NCBI RefSeq assembly: GCF_019175385.1
Contig: NC_083346.1
Coordinates: forward strand, 119,966,882-120,030,881
Source: Lycium barbarum
Lineage: Eukaryota > Streptophyta > Magnoliopsida > Solanales > Solanaceae
Reading direction: 5' to 3'
DNA: 64,000 nt
Below the pieces are notes generated by a model. It was given only the letters and a program-made list of their open reading frames with translations, had not been told where the DNA came from and ran no database searches. Positions within the stretch are counted from its first letter, which is position 1, and each line of letters opens with the position of its first letter. Positions 53,080-64,000 of this stretch are shown piece after piece. The translations under genes and the position numbers were made by a program.

Positions 53080-55134
53080 TTAGGAGCCGTATTTCAAACG
53101 ATACCTATCAACGACCTTACCATCATCAATACACCAATGGTAATGCTTCACTCTTTGTGCGTTCACCTTAAAAGTCCGAGTGCCATCCTCGGATTTCACT
53201 TCAATGACGCTTCCATTTGGGGACACACTTACAATTTCAAAAGGACCAGACCAGCGAGACTTTAACTTGCCTGGAAAGAACTTCAGGCGTGAATTGTACA
53301 ACAAGACCAAGTCTTTTGGCTGAAAATCCCTTTTTAGGATCTTCGAGTCATGATAGTATTTCATCTTTTCCTTGTGCAGTGTTGCACTTTCATAGGAATT
53401 ATACCTAAATTCATCCATCTCATTGATTTGAAACAACCGCAGCTTTTTCAATGCCCAAAGGGCTTTGTGATCAAGCTTAATAGGCAAATGACATGCCTTC
53501 CCAAATACCAACTTATACGGTGAAGTCCCTATAGGCGTTTTGAATGCCGTGCGATATGCCCATAAAGCATCATCCAACTTTTTAGACCAGTCAGTGCGAT
53601 TCACATTGACCGTCTTTGCCAAGATGCTTTTTATTTCTCTGTTTGAGACCTCAACCTGACCACTCGTCTGAGGATGATATGGAGTGGCAACCCTGTGATG
53701 CATGCCATATTTTTCAAGAAGATCAGCAAATGATTTATTACAGAAATGAGAGCCACTATCACTAATAATAGCTCTAGGAGTGCCAAATCTAGTAAAGATG
53801 TTCTTTTTGAGAAACACATTGACCCTCCTACCATCATTGTTAGGCAATGCCACAGCCTCTACCCATTTGGAGACATAATCCACTGTGATGTCCACCAACC
53901 GGAGAATCATGGCACGCCTTCAAAATATCCATCACCTCAGATTCCGCCACACATCTCCGGATCATATTGTTAGCACACGTTCTGAACAAGTAAGGCTCAT
54001 CCCAACAATACTGTCGGCAGTATCTCAAGAACTTATTCTTTTTATATGTCTTCAACTCTTCAGGAACGATGCAGTTACCAAATAATTGGCAATATCGGCA
54101 TACCATGGTGCCACATCATTGGAGATAACCAAGACTCTTTCATTCGGAAAAGTTTCATCAATATCCAGCACATCAATTGGTCTCCCTGGTGCTTCCAGTC
54201 TGGAGAGATGGTCAGCTACTTGATTTTCTGACCCTTTTCGGTCTTTGACTTCAAAGTCAAATTGTTGTAGCAACAAGACCCATCTTATCAACCGAGGCTT
54301 AGCATCCTTCTTCGCCATCAAATAGCGCAATGCAGCATGGTCAGTGTGAACCACCACCTTGGCACCCAACAAATAAGCCCGGAACATTTTAAAGGCATAA
54401 ACAATAGCAAGTAATTCTTGCTCCGTTACTGTATAGTTCAGTTGAGCTCCATTCAATGTTTTGCTGGCATAATAAATTGGGTGCAGGATTTTGTTTAGCT
54501 GCTGACCAAGCACAGCGCCAATTGCAAGACCACTGGCGTCACACATTAATTCAAAGGGAAGTGATCAATCCGGGGACACAACAATAGGTGCGGAGGTTAA
54601 TTTCAGCTTCAACTCGTCGAACGCCTTGATGCACTTCTCATAAAAATTGAATTTGGACTCTTTTTCCAAGAGTTTGCACATTGGATTTGCAATTTTGGAG
54701 AAGTCTTTGATAAACCTTCTATAGAATCCGGCGTGTCCCAAGAAACTCCGAACTCCTTTTACTGAAACGGGCGGAGGGAGTTGTGAAATCACATCGATTT
54801 TAGCTTGATCAACCTCAATCCCTCTTTCTGAAATATTATGGCCAAGGGAAATGCCCTCCTTGACCATAAAATGACACTTCTCCCAGTTGAGCACGAGGTT
54901 GGTCTCCTCACACTATTGTAGCACCCGATCAAGATGACCCAAACATTCATCGAATGAATCTCCCACCACAGAGAAATCATCTATGAAAACTTCAAGAAAG
55001 TTTTCAACCATATCAGAGAATATGGACATCATGCATCGTTAGAAGGTAGCTGGGGCATTGCAAAGACCAAATGGCATCCGGCTGAAAGCGAATGTCCCAT
55101 AGGGACAAGTGAAAGTAGTCTTTTCTTGATCTTC
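53080..55134 (-). pseudogene. Element B pol: RT (C-terminal), RNase H, integrase, disrupted
   Basis: RT: DQEKTTFTCPYGTFAFSRMP and VFIDDFSVVGDSFDECLGHL (catalytic YxDD-type motif as FIDD), then SVKGVRSFLGHAGFYRRFIK. RNase [50 protein letters not shown]. Zinc finger: [16 protein letters not shown]. Integrase: [48 protein letters not shown]. Defects: stops at TF*RCMM and LQ*CEE, a TGA for Trp at 54567-54565 (SPD*SLPFEL), a shift after RNase H and a deletion fusing HHSG directly to DYVSKW (about 53884), which removes the first part of the catalytic core. It is not functional. Confidence 0.9.
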
Positions 55135-55626
55135 TGATGAGCCGTGAAATTACGGGATATTCGATGCTAATTCCTTAAGATTTTGTGACTCTTTAAGCAC
55201 TTTTGTTGTTACTTTTTGTGTTTTTATGTTGTTTTGTAGGAAAAGATGCCCGGAGAGCATAACAGACCAAAATAGAGCAAAAATAGAACAAATCAACGTT
55301 TCTGGCACCACATGCTAATAGCATATGGTGCAGCATCTACTGCCAGTGAAAATGGCACCATGTGCGAGTAGCACATGGTGCAGCATGTGCAACATGCGAA
55401 CAGCATGTGGTGACAGAGAAATTGTCACCACATGCTACGGTTTTGGCACAACATGCGATTAGCATGTTGAAGATGCGAATAGCATGTTGTGCAGCATGTT
55501 GTGCAAGAGGGTAGTTTGGTCCAGATTTTGTTCCCGTTTTTTGTAATGATATAAATACTCTTTTATGGTTTGTAATATTTATCTTTGGCAGTTTTTCATC
55601 AAGTTTGAAGACTAGTTTTTACACCA
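55135..55626 (+). mobile_element. Element A: left part of the 5' LTR
   Basis: It begins TGATGAGCCGTGAAATTACG immediately after element B sequence (ending tcttc) and matches the LTR at 59487 for about 490 bp, up to ttttacacca. It then stops where element C begins. Compared with the other copy it lacks about 32 bp within the CATGCT-type repeat zone. Confidence 0.85.
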
Positions 55627-58600
55627 TGTCACACCCCATTTTAACCGGGTTGAGTTGGGAGTATGACATTTTGGTGATTCCTATTTATTTTGTTTTAAGG
55701 AGTCGCCACCTAATTAATTTAACGGTGAATTAGGACACCTAAAGATTAACTAAGGCAAAGTTAAAACTAAACCTCAATTAATAGTCTGCTTAACCAATGT
55801 GATTCTAGGTAAGGGCTCTATATTATCCTAAAGGGAAGGGGTTAGGCATCCTTTAGAATTCGTTAACTTACGGTTATCCGACCAAACTTAGGTTAATTAA
55901 TTAGGGCTAAAAATGCAAATATAATATTTAAAATTAAAGAAAATAGCTTATAAATACTGCTAAGGTTTAATATAAAATGTTTGCTTAAGATGAGGTTTAG
56001 AGGAAATATAATGATTTTCATAAGAGAAGATTTTAAATGCCATTTCGAATAAAACTTATGAAAATTGCTAAAGCTCTAAATAATAATGCTTTTAAAATAA
56101 GATTTGCATAGAATATATAAATAGAAGGAAACCTGAATTTGCGAAGCGTTTTAATAAATATTTGAAACAACTCAAATGGTGATATATTAATGATTCTCTT
56201 TTTTTGCGATTTAAGAGTATAAACAAAAATACAAAATAGATAGTATGAATGTTAAATAAAACTTATATTGTGATATATAGTGATGTAGAAATGCTTTATC
56301 TTTTTTTTTCTCTTTAAATATGATGGAAAAGGGACATAAGTTTCCTTACTTTTCATTAGCTTTATTAATTATGCTTAGCTAAAATGATGTGTGATTGATT
56401 CCAAATTTGAAGAGTTATTTAAGAAAATATGCTTGAATTTATATTTACGTATTAGTGGTGTTTTGGAAATCAAAAACGAATTTATGCCATCAATTATTCT
56501 AGAAGCAAATATTATAGATTCTATGAATAATTAATGTGGAAAAGAAGAAAAATGAAACTTATGGGATTAATTATTGGTTTTATTTAAACTAACTACCATT
56601 ACTAAAACTAATTCTACCAATCATTTAAGACTTATCTAAACTAAGAAAACAAAACAAACAAAGAGTTAGTTTGCATAATACAAATTTATATGCACAAAAT
56701 AAATGGAGGGATAGATAATTTGAATGGGCTCAGCCCATTTTAAAGGGAGCTGCTGCAATCGGATTGTTGTTGCTGTGGGCTATTCCAGTCCATTGGGCTT
56801 GGGCCACAGAGTTTTATGGATCATTTTTGCTGCGGACAGGGATGGAACGAAAGGAGAGGCTGTTTCGTTGGGCCTTGGCCCAACATCGGCGAATGCGGAA
56901 GACGAGTCCCTCGGACTCGTATATGAGGTTCATGCATAAAAAAGATATAAGAGAAAAGATGAGTATACGATGAATGAGGCTTAAATATGTAAAATATGAA
57001 TTCAAGAGAATCTTATTTCATGGAATCAACTAGCCTAGCATATGCAGTTACAGGGAAGGGAGCTTAATGATGAATTAAGGGAGACAACTGAAAACATCCT
57101 GATCCCATACAATTTAAGGGAGAAAAGATTAAAAGATTTGCTAAGCTAAAATATGAATTGCTGGTTTTGTTACTTACATTAGTATAAATGTGCCTTTAAA
57201 TCCAATACCACATTAACTCATAACATGAACTCAAAATTCAAACACAATACAAAACGACCTCGCATTAAGGCAGCGACTGATAGCTAAAACCCATAGATCC
57301 TTTAAGGGTAAACCAATCTTAAAATCAAACTGTCATGAAATGAAATAGACACATCAGAATATTTTGGGTTTGCTGCAAAGCTAGGTGTTTAAAAGGATTC
57401 TCATATAGCTCCCAAACACAACAGAAGTTAACACACACATATATTTTAGACTAAACTAATTCTAAAATGATGAGATTATTATTTCAAATGTATCATGCAA
57501 ACTCAGAACTGGACAAAACTTGTCTTTTAAAACTAGTAGCAGACTCTTCAAGGCATCGCTGTTACTACTAAACGAAATAGTTCTTCATCATATAGATGCT
57601 AGGTTTTGACATGGATCCTCAAACTTCCTCAGAGAAAATTCAGAATAAGCAGATTTGTACTATAATTACTACTTAGGCAGAAAGAAACAAAGTATAATAT
57701 AAAGGCAAAATGTCTGAAGTCGCGTTAGCCTGACACTTACTAATCCAAAGGGTTGCCAACTTCAATCAATATTTAATTGAAAACTGGAACAAATCTTGAT
57801 CTACTGGAAACTTATATCCAGAATTATGCCTGGAGCTTAACAAACTTTTCAACATTATTGAAGATGAACAAGAAAAAAACATATTATTCCTTATCCTTTT
57901 CCAGTGATCAAATAAATAGCTAGTCACTCAATCTTAAGAGTTATTCTCAAGGACAAAACATGAAAGAGAAGAGATCACTGAACCCAATATGTTTTAACTC
58001 ATTTTTTGATTTATTTTATATGGAGATGGGCTCAAGCTTCCTATTATCATGATATCTAATGTACATTTTAATGAGTCACATAAAGGAATTTGAACACAAA
58101 ATAAGTCTTTATCTTATTACTCTGAATAAAAAAAGGAACAATAATGAACACCTTTTTGAACCCCATTAATTACAAAGGTCTTATTCCTTTACAGTAAGTG
58201 TTATCAATCGATTAACAAACAATATGTGAAAAAGAAGAAGAATCATTTTAAAGAGATAGAACATGATTCAGATTTGGAGTTGGAAACTGAAGTGGTCATG
58301 CAAGCTTCAAGTTAAACCCCATTTTTAAACTTAGCTAAAAAAAGGTACAGGGAAGGATCACCAACCATAACTTGCTATTCATATACAAACATGTACAGGG
58401 ACATAAGCTTTCATGACTTTTAAGTCATGCAATTTTTTTTTTAAGACTATTTAATGGTTAACCTTTGAGTGAAAACATTCTGAGAAACAATACATCTTAA
58501 ACATGAACCATAATTCTTAGCTCCAATAATCTCAAACCAGGTAGAATGCATAAAAAAAAAAAAGAAAAAAAAACATTCAAATCTGAGGCAAGCTTATGAA

Positions 58601-59330
58601 TTGGATTTAGTTCTTTGTAAGTTTAACTGGCCACTAAATGAACATTTAGATGCACAGGCACATTGGACCATAGTCCCTTTAATCGTACATTGATAACCAA
58701 ACTTAAATGATCTCTAAACCACCAAGTCATACTGAATTAAATTATCTTCATTTTAGGCAAGAATGATACTAAAGCAGACTAATCCAAACAATGCCTATTA
58801 AGCTAGGGTTCATTAAGCTACTGATTCATAACAAACCAAGCTTATAACCATCCCACAAAATTAGTAACAAGCACTTATACAGTTATACCACACAAATGAC
58901 AATTTGAACTAAAAGAAATCTATAACTAACTTACACTTTAACTAAAGGGAATCGAGCTAACTAACAATCATACTAATAGTGCACCAAGCTCATTGTTTAA
59001 ATTAGAATAGAATCAACACTATGTGATTATACACCAAGCTAACAATCATATGACAGATAAAATTAAATACCAAAATAGAATAACAAAAAGGATTGGGAAT
59101 TAACTGCTTCGGGTGCAGCGAAGTGGGTACGGGGTTTTCAGATTTACCTCGACGACTATCAAAACGGAGCTCGAAAAGCTCGGATTCACAGCAACGAACA
59201 GACGAATAAACAGACAAACAATTGTGTTAATGTTTTTTGACTCGATATTTCGAATTGTCACAACCACTGCAAACTTGTTATTTTTAGTGGGGAGACTTTA
59301 GCGACTCAGAGCTCTATTTTCAGGGGGTAT
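55627..59330 (+). mobile_element. Element C, copy 1: long LTR-like insertion (right border approximate)
   Basis: It starts TGTCACACCCCATTTTAACC and parallels the copy at 60827 through taaggagtcgccacctaatt, gggctctatattatcctaaa and acgagtccctcggactcgt. No gag/pol domain was found, so it is LTR material. Left flank CACCA (55622-55626) has no partner at the right, and the DNA to the right belongs to the 3' end of element A rather than to its LTR. The right border, near 59330, is a guess. Confidence 0.65.
56902..56920. other. Conserved hairpin in the element C LTR
   Basis: ACGAGTCCCTCGGACTCGT is an 8-bp perfect stem with a 3-nt loop. It occurs identically in the second copy (62015-62033), although much of the surrounding sequence has diverged. 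Just upstream, both copies also carry gggc...gccc type foldbacks. Confidence 0.8.
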
Positions 59331-59486
59331 CAGGCCATGGAGGAACTCTTATTTGATTAGAAATTTCCCCCCTAAACAGGCTCTTGTTCAAGGCGTTTTA
59401 TAAGGTTCCAGAGACTTCGTATTTCCCAAGCAAGATTTTTGTTTTAATTTGCTTGAGGACAAGCAAAAGCTTTAAGTTGGGGGTGT
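59331..59486 (+). mobile_element. Element A: 3' internal end with polypurine tract
   Basis: Reads gcttgaggacaagcaaaagc, then aagttgggggtgt (59474-59486) directly before the 3' LTR. The same phrases occur at the 3' end of element B (inverse at 47749-47793), which fixes orientation as +. Confidence 0.75.
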
Positions 59487-60826
59487 TGATGAGCCGTGAA
59501 ATTACGGGATATTCGATGCTAATTCCTTAAGCTTTTGTGACTCTTTAAGCACTTTTGTTGTTACTTTTTGTGTTTTTATGTTGTTTTGTAGGAAAAGATG
59601 CCCGGAGAGCATAACGGACCAAAATAGAGCAAAAATAGAACAAATCAACGTTTCTGGCACCACATGCTAATAACATATGGTGTAGCATGTTGAACATGCT
59701 AGCAGCATGTGGGGCAGCATCTACTGCCAGTGAAAACGGCACCATGTACGAGTAGCACATGGTGCAACATGTGCAACATGCGAACAGCATGTGGTGACAC
59801 AGAAATTGTCACAACATACTACGGTTTTGGCACAACATGCGATTAGCATGTTGAACATGCGAATAGCATGTTGTGCAGCATGTTGTGCAAGAGGGTAGTT
59901 TGGTCCAGATTTTGTTCCCGTTTTTTGTAATGATATAAATACTCTTTTAGGGTTTGTAATATTTATCTTTGGCAAATTTTCATCAAGTTTGAAGACTAGT
60001 TTTTACACCACACTTTGGTTTAGAGATTTGAAGATTTGGTTGAGTATTTCTTAAACCTTTAATTCATTTCTTCAATCCCTTGCTTTGTATTGTATATCTA
60101 AGTGTGTAGCTTTCTATTCCATAACTTGAATCTCGTTTATGAAAGTATTCTTGATTAAAGTTTGGTTTGAAACTCTTGTTATGCTTATGTATTGAATGAT
60201 TTTATTCCTAATGAAGTGGGTTATTGTTTCTTTAATTAATCTAATTTTGAATGATTCTTAAGCGAGTAGCTAACCCTAAGACTTGCCCATTTATTTTGAT
60301 TTAAATTTGGAAGAGGCAAACTCGGGATTGGGAAAGATTAATTAACAAGAATTTGGGGCGTTAACCCTCATCTAATGGAAATCGACCTAGGGATAGGCGA
60401 CACCACTTGTAGCCATATTCGGGTGTTCTTAATGCTCCTAATTGCTTTAGGGATATTCAATTAGGTAGTCTAGTTAGTCTTCGGAAGAAGCTAATTTAGA
60501 GTCATTATTCGAGGCTAAGTAATATAAACTCACCATTATTTGTAAATCATGAAGTACATTGGATCGTTACTTGAGTGTAATTTCCTTTGTATCCAAACTT
60601 GTGGCCATTGATCATTTTACTTGCTTTCTAGGTTAGTTTACATTTCCGCATTAGTTATAATTCTCTCAAAAACCCAAAATATTATCCATCGTTTGGCTTT
60701 AGCGTAGTTGGTGAAAGTTCCTTACTTTCTTAATCGCCTAGCATATTGTTCCCTGTGGGATCGACCCCGACTCATAGTTGGGTAAAATATATTGCATACG
60801 ACCGTGTACACTTTCTCTTTGAGGAG
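59487..60826 (+). mobile_element. Element A: 3' LTR, nearly complete
   Basis: 1340 bp from TGATGAGCCGTGAAATTACG to ctctttgaggag, where element C copy 2 cuts in. By comparison with the LTR of element B, only a few tens of bases of its end are missing. It contains a hairpin-rich zone (about 59655-59890) of gcatgtggtg/caccacatgc and gcatgttgtgcagcatgttg phrases, and gttccctgtgggatcgaccc near the end. Short - strand ORFs in the zone are chance. Confidence 0.85.
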
Positions 60827-62128
60827 TGTCACACCCCATTTTAACCGGGACGTTATTAGGAGTATGACGTATTGGAGATTCCTAAATTATTTGTTTTAAG
60901 GAGTCGCCACCTAATTAATTTAACGGTGAATTAGGACACCTAAATATTAACTAAGGTAAAGTTAAAAACTAAACCTCCGTTAATGGTCTGCTTAACCAGT
61001 GTGATTCTAGGTAAGGGCTCTATATTATCCTAAAGGGAAGGGGTTAGGCATCCTTTAGAATCCGTTATCTTACGGTTATCCGACCAAACTTAGGTTAATT
61101 AATTAAATTAAATACAGTGTTTAATTTTTAGAAAATGACTTAAAAATATTGCTGAAGTTTTTAGAAATAAAATAATGTTAATTGAAATAAGATTTATAGA
61201 AAAATATAATAACTTGTATAAAAGAAAACTTTAAATGTCATGTTGAAATAAGACTTATAAAAGTTGTTAAGGCTTCCAATAAAAGTATGATAGTGCTATT
61301 TAAAATATAATAACTTTTTTAAGAGAAGATTTAGTAGATGTGAACTTTAAATAGAAATTATATTATGTAAAAAAGAAGCCTAGACTTGTTTTAATATGAT
61401 GAAAAGAGGCATGAGTTTTCTCTTTTATATTGACTCTATTTAACTATATTTAGCTAAATATATTTATAATCTAATCAATCTAGAATATTTATAGAATGTA
61501 GTTGGATTAATATTTACATATTAGTGGCACGTTGAATATTTAATCATGATTCCTTAGCTCAAAATATATAGTCATGCTCTTTTGAAAATCGATTATTCTA
61601 ATGAAGACAAATACTAAAAAATTTTAATATAAAAATTGAAAGAGAGTGAAACGTATGATACTAATTATCAGTTCAACTACCCATTACTAAACTAAACCCC
61701 ACTAGTTTGCTAAGGTTCATCTAATTTAAGAAAATAAAGCAAGATAAAAGGTTAGTTGCATAATACAAGTTAAATGCACAAAATAAAATAAAAGGGGTAA
61801 ATAAATATCGAATGGGCCAGCCCCTTTGGGAACTGCTGGACCTATTTGCTGTTGGGCTTCGGCCCAGCAAATTCTTTATATTGACTGTTGCAGCTGTTTT
61901 TGTCTATTGGGCTTTGGCCCATAATTTTGTATTTTCCATTTTTTGTTGTGGACAAGGGTGGACCGAGGGAAGATCTCGTTGGGCTTTTAGCCCAACGCCG
62001 AATGCGGAAGAAGAACGAGTCCCTCGGACTCGTATATGATGGTCATGCATGAAAATGAAGGGAAAAGGATTAGTATACGATCAATAAGGTTAAACATGTA
62101 AAAAATATAAATTCAAACAACTCCGTAG

Positions 62129-62165
<37 letters not shown>

Positions 62166-64000
62166 CGTATACTTAAGTATAATCCATGCATACACAAATT
62201 AGCCACCACACACATATAAACAGGCAATACTCAAGCATGGGCAGAATCAAATAGTGTATCATTCATTATTCTTAAACGTGTATAGAATTTGGACATATGC
62301 GAAGGCTGGTATACACATAATATTCATAGTACACTTGATATACCTGAAAGGTATACACTAATGTGCAACCCTTGTATACACTCGGTGTATACTAAGGCTC
62401 ATATACTATGTATACTTCGAGGTATATCATACCATAAACAAAACTAGATGAGGAATAGAAGGACATAAGCCAACATGGGCAGATTTCAAAAAAATGCAAA
62501 CAAGAGAAAAGGAAATTCATGCACTGTCATGTCAACTTATGTGCTTCAAACCCAAACCGATATACCAATCTACACATGCTTGACAGACTAGCGGACTAAG
62601 CGTGAATCTAAGAGAACAAAATGTATTCCTAAATGGACAGTTTCAGATATATATATGCAGATTGCCAAAAGGCCAAGGTACTTCTTATTCCTAAATGAAA
62701 AAAACTTATTCTTCATTCATTTAAGACTTCCAACAAAATATTCAAACACCACAGTTACCTACTTACCAGAGGGAAGGGCAAGGGAACTAAAAAATAGGTA
62801 TGTACATTTCAGTCATACAGAGGCATTTCAGTCATACAGAGGCAATGAGCATTCAGCATATTCAAATGAGCTACATATGAACACAGACATGCTAATAAGA
62901 CTAAAATCATCTGAACTGAATTAAGACATGAATAGGCAGATTCTGCTAACTACTAGTCTGGAAACTGAACCACCTGAAACATGAATGTCTAAGCATTTTA
63001 ACTACTAAAACGAAACTGAGCTAACGAGAACAGGAATATGCTTAAAGCTACTAAGCTAAGCTAAACTGAACATAAGCCAACTGAGCATTTGGATCATAAA
63101 TATAAATCAAACAGGGGGGCAGCAGGATCAGATAGAAAAATAAAACGAAGAGAGGCCAATACAACTAAGTACACTAATACCAGCCGAACCTATATTCAGA
63201 CTTAAGAAAATGTTCAGTAATGCACTATCTATGATGATAAAGAATACTTAAACAGCAGCAAATTTCAAATTTTGTTGGCATATTTAAGACATCATTTTAA
63301 GATACTGCAACAAGCACTCAAAAAGACAACACACAACAGACAAACAAACAGATTTGCATACTGGACTCCTACTTAACAGGGGGCATGAACTAGATACTTA
63401 GAAACAGAGGAAAATATCAGAGAAATAAGGGGAAAGTATAACATGATAAGAATAAAACAGCCAGAGTCTTAAATATTAGGCAGAAGGTCTTAATTAAATA
63501 TACCACTAAATTGCAGGTAATTCATCATGCGAATTTGGACACAAAGACCAATTTAGAGTGACATATGCAGACTGGATTGGATTAGGCAAAATCCTCTACA
63601 TTATTGAAGTTTAAACTAACCATGTTTTCACAAATTATGAGTCAATAATTCAATACAAAATCCTGATTCAGTTAACAAAACCAAACAGCATCCCCAGGCT
63701 ACTTCAATATCAAACAAAATCTACGGACTATACTAATAGCATGTCTGATCATACTGATTTCATTTCAGCAAATTACAGGTGACTGAAACTAATTAAAACT
63801 GAGCATAAACAAGTATCAATGAATCTCCGAGGATTGTGCTAACCTACCTTATTACTATGATATTATTAAACCACATTGAACAAACTTATAGAGGTGTTCT
63901 TCGTTAATATAATCAGAAGTAAAACAGAAATCAGCCACAGATTCGACTACTAATTATGCCTGACCTAACAACAACCCTTAAACGGGTTCGAATTATCCTA
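60827..64000 (+). mobile_element. Element C, copy 2: long LTR running off the window
   Basis: It starts TGTCACACCCCATTTTAACC within the end of the element A LTR and stays non-coding to the window edge (3.17 kb). Its first 280 bp are closely similar to copy 1, with more divergence later. It contains an (AT)n run and tgtatactaaggctcatata-like short repeats. Whether it is a solo LTR or part of a full element is decided outside the window. Confidence 0.7.
62132..62163. repeat. (AT)n microsatellite
   Basis: About 16 uninterrupted AT units inside element C copy 2. It is absent from the matching position of copy 1, so it arose after the copies diverged. Confidence 0.9.

Larger units (their letters stand above)
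46688..55134 (-). mobile_element. Element B: 5'-truncated Athila-like Ty3/Gypsy retrotransposon
   Basis: Read right to left: the C-terminal half of RT, RNase H, an H2C2 finger, integrase, a 1.7 kb spacer, an extra ORF (618 aa), a 1.7 kb spacer, a polypurine tract (aagttgggggtgt at 47749-47761) and a 3' LTR (46688-47748). An additional ORF between integrase and the 3' LTR is the Athila-type plan. The 5' LTR, gag, protease and start of RT are absent, because element A enters at 55135. Stops and shifts in pol make it defective. Confidence 0.85.

Noticed and set aside
59545..59975. - strand ORFs with Cys/His-rich look (CCTCCTMCYS)
   Set aside because: They arise from the repeated hairpin phrases of the element A LTR and have no zinc-finger spacing.

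Overview
This is nuclear DNA from a flowering plant, most likely a member of the nightshade family (Solanaceae). I infer this from spliceosomal genes (GT/AG junctions), a CC-NB-LRR resistance gene, F-box, FRIGIDA-like and VPS13-like exons, and SINEs that look like the Solanaceae TS/SolS and Au-type families. Long-LTR Ty3/Gypsy elements of a kind common in Solanaceae agree with this. Species assignment is not possible by eye. Intergenic DNA is AT-rich and mostly made of transposable elements and decayed gene copies.

Layout. 1-8.6 kb: the last exon of a WD40-repeat gene on the + strand, then a CACTA terminus packed with 18-20 bp palindromes, a Helitron candidate, a Stowaway MITE and a small CACTA MITE. 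8.7-13.8 kb: a FRIGIDA-like gene on the - strand, broken by frameshifts and a nonsense codon, with two SINEs and a hAT MITE in its large intron. 14-20 kb: a MITE field, with local duplications and a detached NLR leucine-rich-repeat fragment. 21.1-23.7 kb: the only clearly intact host gene, an 851-residue RPP13/RPP8-type CNL immune receptor on the - strand in one exon. 24-39 kb: a graveyard of gene pieces, namely a tetraketide pyrone reductase/DFR-like copy, an F-box (FBA domain) copy, an RPA1-like copy and a VPS13-like copy, with a 1.2 kb Mutator-type element and further MITEs and SINEs. 40.0-42.5 kb: a 139-bp minisatellite split by an internally deleted Copia element. 43.2-46.4 kb: a tRNA-type SINE split by a 3.0 kb solo LTR. 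46.6 kb: a remnant of an NLR 5' leader. 46.7-64.0 kb: nested Ty3/Gypsy elements. Element B (Athila-like, - strand) has a 3' LTR, an intact 618-residue plant-transposon-protein ORF and a broken pol. It is entered by element A (+ strand, related lineage), whose LTRs are each entered by a long-LTR element C. The second copy of C runs off the window.

How the parts relate. There is no operon or biosynthetic cluster. The logic is evolutionary. One NLR survives, with two NLR remnants nearby (19.8 and 46.6 kb), as expected of birth-and-death in a resistance-gene neighbourhood. Many insertions can be proven from target-site duplications read directly: TTA, TTAGACCA, TTTTCTAAA, GACAA, GCGAG and several 15-17 bp SINE duplications. 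These give a relative order of events. I found no CRISPR array, no phage or plasmid genes and no convincing tRNA or rRNA gene.
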